Below, piece after piece: positions 1-5,720 of a stretch of DNA of 5,720 nucleotides. Every line of letters begins with the position of its first letter. Position 1 is the stretch's first letter. A program made the translations under genes and the position numbers. Origin of the DNA: an uncultured Aquimonas sp. (GTDB lineage: Bacteria > Pseudomonadota > Gammaproteobacteria > Xanthomonadales > Xanthomonadaceae); assembly GCA_946481615.1 (NCBI GenBank), contig CAMLOR010000224.1:1-5720 (forward strand). Direction: 5' to 3'. The notes beneath the pieces are model-generated. The model made no database searches and was not told the DNA's origin. It saw only the letters and a list, made by a program, of their open reading frames with translations.

Positions 1-794
1 TCAACTGCGGCGCGGTGGCGCCCGAACTGCTCGCCAGCCAATTGTTCGGCCACGAACGCGGCAGCTTCACCGGCGCGCAGGCGCGCCACACGGGTTACTT
101 CGAGCAGGCCAGCGGCGGCACGCTGTTCCTCGACGAAGTCACCGAAATGCCGATCCATCTGCAGGTGCATCTGCTGCGCGCGCTGGAGAACCGCGCGATC
201 CGCCGCGTCGGCGGCACCGAGGACATCCCGGTCGACACGCGCATCGTGGCGGCGACCAATTGCCCGGTGAACCGCGCGGTATCCGACAGCAAGCTGCGCG
301 AGGATCTGTTCTATCGCCTCGGCGAATTCCCCATCGTGGTGCCGCCGCTGCGCGAGCGCCCCGACGACGTGGCGCCGCTCGCCAATCTGTTCCTGGCGCG
401 CCTCAATGAGCGTTACGGCGGCAAGAAAGCCTTCACATCGGCAGCGATCGAGCAACTCAGCCGTTTCCCCTGGCCGGGCAACATCCGCGAACTGCGCAAC
501 GTCGTGGGCCGCGCCTACATCATGGCGCGCGGCGACACCATCAGCGATCCGCTGAGCGACTTCCGCATCACCGCGCCGCTCGACGAAACCCCCTCCAGCA
601 TCACCGTGGCGGTGGGCATGACCTTCGACGAAATCGAGCGCCGGATGCTGATGAAGACGCTCGATTTCTTCGGCGACGACAAGACGCGCGCCGCGCGCGC
701 GCTCGGTATCAGCGTGAAGACCATCTACAACCGCCTGGCGAAGTATTCGCAAAGCGGCGCCAAGGACCCGGGCGTTCCGGAAACCGGGAGCTGA
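1..794 (+). CDS. Sigma-54 dependent transcriptional activator (AAA+ enhancer-binding protein), C-terminal part
   Basis: Partial gene: the reading frame is open to the left edge (first full codon at position 3, reading NCGA before the GTG at 15), so the Walker A motif and any sensory or receiver domain lie outside. Seen, in order: the sigma-54 contact loop GSFTGA (bases 60-77, a Ser variant of canonical GAFTGA), Walker B GGTLFLDE (from base 114), sensor I with RIVAATN, the LREDLFYRL segment carrying the arginine-finger region, PPLRERPDD, and the sensor II block WPGNIRELRN. After a linker of roughly 40 residues there is a Fis-type helix-turn-helix (TRAARALGIS..TIYNRL, about bases 681-740). Family knowledge: such proteins hydrolyse ATP to remodel sigma-54 RNA polymerase at -24/-12 promoters. 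The protein ends with a short polar tail. The downstream gene starts 5 nt after the stop, indicating co-transcription. The target and input signal cannot be told from this fragment. Confidence 0.95.
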   Translation, partial: NCGAVAPELLASQLFGHERGSFTGAQARHTGYFEQASGGTLFLDEVTEMPIHLQVHLLRALENRAIRRVGGTEDIPVDTRIVAATNCPVNRAVSDSKLREDLFYRLGEFPIVVPPLRERPDDVAPLANLFLARLNERYGGKKAFTSAAIEQLSRFPWPGNIRELRNVVGRAYIMARGDTISDPLSDFRITAPLDETPSSITVAVGMTFDEIERRMLMKTLDFFGDDKTRAARALGISVKTIYNRLAKYSQSGAKDPGVPETGS

Positions 795-799
795 GCCGC

Positions 800-1339
800 A
801 TGGCCGATGCCGCGCTCGGGCAGTGGCTGGAACAGGTCCGCGGCCTGCTGGTTTCGCTGTCGCCGCGAGGCCTCGCCGTGGTGCAGGGCGTCTCGATGAA
901 TACGGACGCGGCGCGCATCGACCGCCTGCCGGCCGAATCGCGCGTGCTGGCCGCCACCGAAGGTTTCGATCCGCAGGCCGCGCGCGGCTGGCTGGTGCGG
1001 CTCTACGTACGCGACCAGGCGCCGCCGGCGATGCTGCTGGCGCTGGAGGACGAGTTCGAGGAAGGCGCGCCTTTGCTCGTACTGGGTTTCGCGCTGTGCC
1101 GGCTGGCCTGGCGATTGCGCGAGCGCCAGCCCTTGCCGGCCGGGCCGATCCGCGTCGAGATGCGCGAGGCCATCCACGCGCTGCGCAACGGCCTCAACTC
1201 GGTGGTGATGAGTTCGGCGGTGCTCAACAGCGCCATGCTGCCGGCCGACCTGCGCAGCTTCGGCAACGATCTGGACGACGCCGTCGGCCGCAGCCTGCAA
1301 TCCCTGCGTCATCTCTCGACACTGATCTCGCCGGAGTAA
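800..1339 (+). CDS. Hypothetical protein with a histidine-kinase dimerisation-like C-terminus
   Basis: A 179-residue protein that I do not recognise as a named family. The ATG follows the stop of the sigma-54 activator by 5 nt, and a GGGAG at 786-790 overlaps that gene's end, so translation is probably coupled. Residues 1-115 are mixed, with a hydrophobic run near 91-105 (PLLVLGFALC) that is short and flanked by charges, more like a core strand or helix than a membrane span. Residues 119-176 look like two antiparallel helices. The first contains HALRNGLNSV (126-135), which resembles the HisKA H-box of sensor kinases, and the second runs FGNDLDDAVGRSLQSLRHL. The acidic residue that normally follows the phospho-His is Ala, and the usual Pro is Gly. 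No ATP-binding N, G1 or G2 boxes follow; the protein ends at SPE. It may be a partner or regulator of the upstream activator (inference). The H-box resemblance could be coincidental. Confidence 0.8.
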   Translation: MADAALGQWLEQVRGLLVSLSPRGLAVVQGVSMNTDAARIDRLPAESRVLAATEGFDPQAARGWLVRLYVRDQAPPAMLLALEDEFEEGAPLLVLGFALCRLAWRLRERQPLPAGPIRVEMREAIHALRNGLNSVVMSSAVLNSAMLPADLRSFGNDLDDAVGRSLQSLRHLSTLISPE

Positions 1340-1478
1340 GAGGACGCCATGGCGCTTGCGCCGGCACGAGCAATGGTGCCCGCCCGCCCCGAACTACAGG
1401 CTTGCGCAACTATTACGCACTGATCACACCCTATCCACAGGACCGTGAAGCTGGCACGTTTCGTGGATCGTGCGGCCG
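1340..1478. other. Intergenic spacer with a 24-codon mini-ORF
   Basis: This gap separates the regulatory pair from the flavoprotein. On the + strand AGAGGA (1339-1344) precedes an ATG at 1349 by 4 nt, opening a 24-codon frame that stops at 1421-1423. A small GGCG/CGCC hairpin (1351-1362) sits 11 nt after the preceding stop but has no T-run, so it is a poor terminator. I see no convincing -35/-10 promoter pair. The sigma-54-like site near the right end is listed separately. Confidence 0.4.
1452..1467 (+). promoter_or_regulatory. Imperfect sigma-54 (-24/-12) promoter-like site
   Basis: TGGCACG (1452-1458) is an exact match to the -24 block. Four bases later comes GTGGA, against the expected TTGCA, with the correct GG-N10 spacing. 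The normally invariant -12 GC reads GG. Predicted transcription would start about base 1478, immediately before the chosen ATG at 1479, leaving essentially no leader. A sigma-54 activator is encoded just upstream, which makes the match tempting, but the mismatch and the position weaken it. Confidence 0.2.
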
Positions 1479-2411
1479 ATGACCACCGTGCCCATTTCGC
1501 CTGCCGACGAGTTCGCTCCCCTCGATTGCGTCGTGGTGGGCGGTGGGCCCGCCGGTACGATGGCAGCGCTTTACCTGCAACGTTTCTGTCGCGACGTGTT
1601 GCTCGTGGATGCCGGCCGCAGTCGCACGCGCTTCATCGATTCGTCGCGCAACTGTCCCGGCTTTCCGTACGGTATCGGCGGCAAGGAACTGCTCGAGCGT
1701 CTTCGCCAACAGGCCGATACTCACGGCGTGCGCGTGGTGGCCGACCGGGTGCTGCGTCTGCGCCATGCGGCGGGCGGTTTCCTGGTGGAAGCCGAAGACG
1801 AAAGCTGGTTGGCGCGCTGCGTGATCGTGGCCACGGGGGTGGTCGATCGCCTGCCGCGCTGGCCGCAGATCGAAAACGCCATCCATCAGGGTCTGGTGCG
1901 CCTGTGCGCCGTTTGCGACGCCTACGAGGCCGAGGACAAGCGCATCGCGGTCTACGGGCGCGCAGCGGATGGTGTCGGCCATGCGGCTTTCCTGCGCACC
2001 TATTCCACGCGCGTCTCGCTGGTGCTGCCGCCGGAGGCAGCGCTTGCTGCGGGCGACAGTGCGCAGGCCGCGGCGCTGGGCATCGAAGTGCTGCGTGCGC
2101 CCGAAGATCGGTGTTCGCTGGTCGGCGGCATGTTCTGCGTGGAAACCGCGGACGGCGTCTCGCACGCGCACGATCTGGTCTACATCTCGCTCGGCGCACT
2201 GGCGCAGACCGCAATGCTCGACGGCCTGGGCGTGCTGATGGTGAGCGAGGGCGAAGTGCAGGTCGACGAGAAGTGCGAAACCAGCGTCGCCGGCATCTAC
2301 GCCATCGGCGATGCGGTCAGCGCACTCAACCAGATCGGCGTGGCCTTCGGCCATGCGGCCGTGGCCGCCACCGCGATCCACAACCGGCTGGAGCGCAATC
2401 CGCGCCGCTGA
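1479..2411 (+). CDS. Thioredoxin reductase-like FAD-dependent dithiol oxidoreductase
   Basis: A 310-residue flavoprotein, close to the 310-320 residues usual for low-molecular-weight thioredoxin reductases. Seen: an N-terminal dinucleotide-binding motif VVVGGGPAG (18-26) for FAD, the NCPGFPYGIGG segment (58-68), VIVATGVVD (115-123), the redox-active pair CAVC (C143 and C146) followed by DAYE, and a C-terminal FAD motif GIYAIGD (D278) followed by NQIGVAFGHAAVAATAIHN. Family knowledge: such enzymes pass electrons from a pyridine nucleotide through FAD to the CxxC and on to a disulfide partner, in the cytoplasm. The NADPH site is atypical: the expected GGGDSA reads GRAADG (160-165), and no HRRxxxR phosphate-binding motif follows; instead SLVLPPEA. 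It may use NADH or another donor (inference). ATG 1479 was chosen; GTG 1470 and GTG 1488 are alternatives, and none has a strong ribosome binding site. Two small genes follow on the same strand. Confidence 0.9.
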   Translation: MTTVPISPADEFAPLDCVVVGGGPAGTMAALYLQRFCRDVLLVDAGRSRTRFIDSSRNCPGFPYGIGGKELLERLRQQADTHGVRVVADRVLRLRHAAGGFLVEAEDESWLARCVIVATGVVDRLPRWPQIENAIHQGLVRLCAVCDAYEAEDKRIAVYGRAADGVGHAAFLRTYSTRVSLVLPPEAALAAGDSAQAAALGIEVLRAPEDRCSLVGGMFCVETADGVSHAHDLVYISLGALAQTAMLDGLGVLMVSEGEVQVDEKCETSVAGIYAIGDAVSALNQIGVAFGHAAVAATAIHNRLERNPRR

Positions 2412-2475
2412 GATCGTTGTGCGCGTTGGCATGGAACGTGCTGCTTCCCACGGGCATCCATCGCCAGGGTTATTC

Positions 2476-2682
2476 ATGCATTCCCCGAACACCCACATGT
2501 TTCCCGCCGGGTATCCGTTGCACCCCAACGAGCCCAACGAGGAGCGCAACCTGCAGCGTCGCGCGCGCGCCGTCGACATCGATCGCCCGCTGGTTGACCA
2601 ACTGCGCAGTCCCTATCTCGTGCCGGCGCTGCATCTGCACACCGAGCGCGACCGTCTTCCTTTCCGCCGCGGCCAGGCCTGA
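2476..2682 (+). CDS. Small hypothetical protein (68 residues)
   Basis: I do not recognise this protein. The frame has strong G/C preference at third positions, as in neighbouring genes, which supports real coding. I chose ATG 2476 because AGGG (2466-2469) lies 6 nt upstream. An in-frame ATG at 2431 would add 15 residues but has no visible ribosome binding site. The product is hydrophilic, rich in Pro, His and Arg: it begins MHSPNTHMFPAGYPLHPNEPNEE, continues with a basic NLQRRARA stretch, and ends in RLPFRRGQA. It has no cysteine, signal peptide or membrane segment. It lies 64 nt after the flavoprotein and 11 nt before the next gene, suggesting the same transcription unit. Confidence 0.55.
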   Translation: MHSPNTHMFPAGYPLHPNEPNEERNLQRRARAVDIDRPLVDQLRSPYLVPALHLHTERDRLPFRRGQA

Positions 2683-2693
2683 GGCAATCCCGA

Positions 2694-2936
2694 ATGACGC
2701 ACGAACACGTCTGCCGCATCGTCAGGGACGCAGAACGCGGCCACGAGCGGTGCTGGGCGCTGTATTGGGACGGCGCCTATTGCGACAACTTCGCCAGCAC
2801 GCAACTCGCGCGAGCGGCAGGACTTTCGCTGTGCCCGCCGGCGCGCGGCCAGATCCTCGTCGTCGTCAACGTGGAAGACGCCAGCGGCCGGCGCATGAGC
2901 ACCGAGCGCCTGATCCGGCCGCCCCTGGCCGCCTGA
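2694..2936 (+). CDS. Small hypothetical protein (80 residues) with four cysteines
   Basis: No family recognised. The ATG is preceded by GAGG (2681-2684, spacing 9), which overlaps the stop codon of the preceding small gene, so the two are probably translated together. Cysteines occur at 7, 20, 30 and 47, with an aromatic patch CWALYWDGAYC (20-30) between two of them. The second half, GQILVVVNVEDASGRRM, looks like a beta-strand pair followed by a basic tail. There is no signal peptide or membrane span. The cysteine content beside a CxxC flavoprotein could mean a redox or metal-binding role, but that is speculation. The stop codon directly abuts the stop of the convergent minus-strand gene. Confidence 0.65.
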   Translation: MTHEHVCRIVRDAERGHERCWALYWDGAYCDNFASTQLARAAGLSLCPPARGQILVVVNVEDASGRRMSTERLIRPPLAA

Positions 2937-3143
<207 letters not shown>

Positions 3144-3276
3144 TCACCTTTCGGCAAGTTTGCAGGAGAAGCTGCACGCGGCATGCCACGAGTGACGTGT
3201 CGTGAGAGCAGGTGGGCGCTGTTGTGTGGTCGCAGTGCTCTTGCCGGGGTGGGGTGGCCGGCGAGGGCTTCGGCGC

Positions 3277-3325
3277 CGGGAACCCAGTGACTTTGAAGCG
3301 CCTCGCAAACGTCACTGGATTCCCG
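3277..3325. repeat. Inverted pair of REP-like arms forming a long potential hairpin
   Basis: Bases 3277-3291 (CGGGAACCCAGTGAC) and 3311-3325 (GTCACTGGATTCCCG) are reverse complements at 14 of 15 positions (mismatch 3283/3319), with a 19-nt loop. The left arm looks like a degenerate, oppositely oriented copy of the palindrome at 3311-3341. It lies in the spacer between the trehalose synthase fusion and the small gene. It could limit read-through or protect 3' ends, but there is no T-run on the minus strand after it. Confidence 0.75.
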
Positions 3326-3341
3326 CCTGCGCGGGAGTGAC
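3311..3341. repeat. REP-like palindromic unit (TTCCCGC..GCGGGA type)
   Basis: A bulged palindrome: GTCAC (3311-3315) pairs with GTGAC (3337-3341), TCCCGC (3321-3326) pairs with GCGGGA (3331-3336), the loop is CTGC and TGGAT is unpaired on one side. The core resembles the widespread intergenic repeats of proteobacteria that read as 'TPAQAGIQ' when translated on the other strand. Only one full copy occurs here, so genome-wide repetition is inferred from family resemblance. It begins 52 nt past the stop of the trehalose synthase fusion. Confidence 0.75.
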
Positions 3342-3393
3342 GGCGTTCACGGCTGCTCTACCCACAAGGCCTGCCTCGAAGGCGCGACAAGCC

Positions 3394-5720
<2,327 letters not shown>

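Noticed and set aside
1351..1362. GGCG/CGCC mini-hairpin as a terminator of the regulatory pair
   Set aside because: The stem is only four to five pairs and no T-run follows.
1431..1439. CTATCCACA, one mismatch from a DnaA box
   Set aside because: A single isolated near-match with no cluster, AT-rich segment or origin genes nearby; chance occurrence is likely.
1431..2579. Long minus-strand open frame (382 codons) opposite the flavoprotein
   Set aside because: It is the antisense shadow of a gene with clear FAD and CxxC motifs; its His/Ala/Arg-rich translation matches no domain I know and is typical of GC-rich antisense frames.
3187..3204. CACGA/TCGTG inverted repeat upstream of the small minus-strand gene, as an operator
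   Set aside because: Five-base arms with an 8-nt loop are expected by chance in GC-rich DNA, and no promoter could be placed beside it.

Overview
The window is uniformly GC-rich with strong G/C bias at third codon positions, and every gene has typical bacterial architecture. Protein content (an enhancer-binding sigma-54 activator, a trehalose synthase–maltokinase fusion, a small 'ETFPASDP' protein and a TTCCCGC/GCGGGA-type palindromic repeat) suggests a high-GC Beta- or Gammaproteobacterium, possibly a Xanthomonadales relative. This placement is inference from gene character, not from a marker gene.

Layout. Bases 1-794 (+) hold the C-terminal two thirds of a sigma-54 dependent activator whose N-terminus lies off the left edge. 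It is followed after 5 nt by an unrecognised 179-residue protein (800-1339, +) whose C-terminal helices look like a histidine-kinase dimerisation domain without a kinase. A 130-nt spacer (about 1340-1478) holds a 24-codon mini-ORF with a good ribosome binding site and an imperfect sigma-54 promoter-like site. Next on the + strand come a thioredoxin-reductase-like flavoprotein (1479-2411) and two small hypothetical genes (2476-2682 and 2694-2936), which may form one transcription unit.

The remainder is on the minus strand. A small 66-residue protein (2937-3137) converges on the + operon, with the two stop codons directly abutting. About 255 nt without a gene (3138-3393) carries a pair of inverted REP-like palindromes. 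The right part (3394-5720) is the 3' portion of a large gene for trehalose synthase fused to a maltokinase domain. Its 5' end, including most of the GH13 catalytic core, is off the right edge.

How the parts relate. The left pair looks regulatory and may be co-translated. The flavoprotein is a CxxC dithiol oxidoreductase of the thioredoxin reductase fold, and one neighbouring small protein is relatively rich in cysteine. The trehalose synthase gene belongs to maltose/trehalose/alpha-glucan metabolism. Its attached maltokinase domain has lost all the recognisable catalytic residues, so it is probably a pseudokinase; this is the most notable observation in the window. I did not find a clear-cut new multi-gene system, mobile element, RNA gene or CRISPR array.
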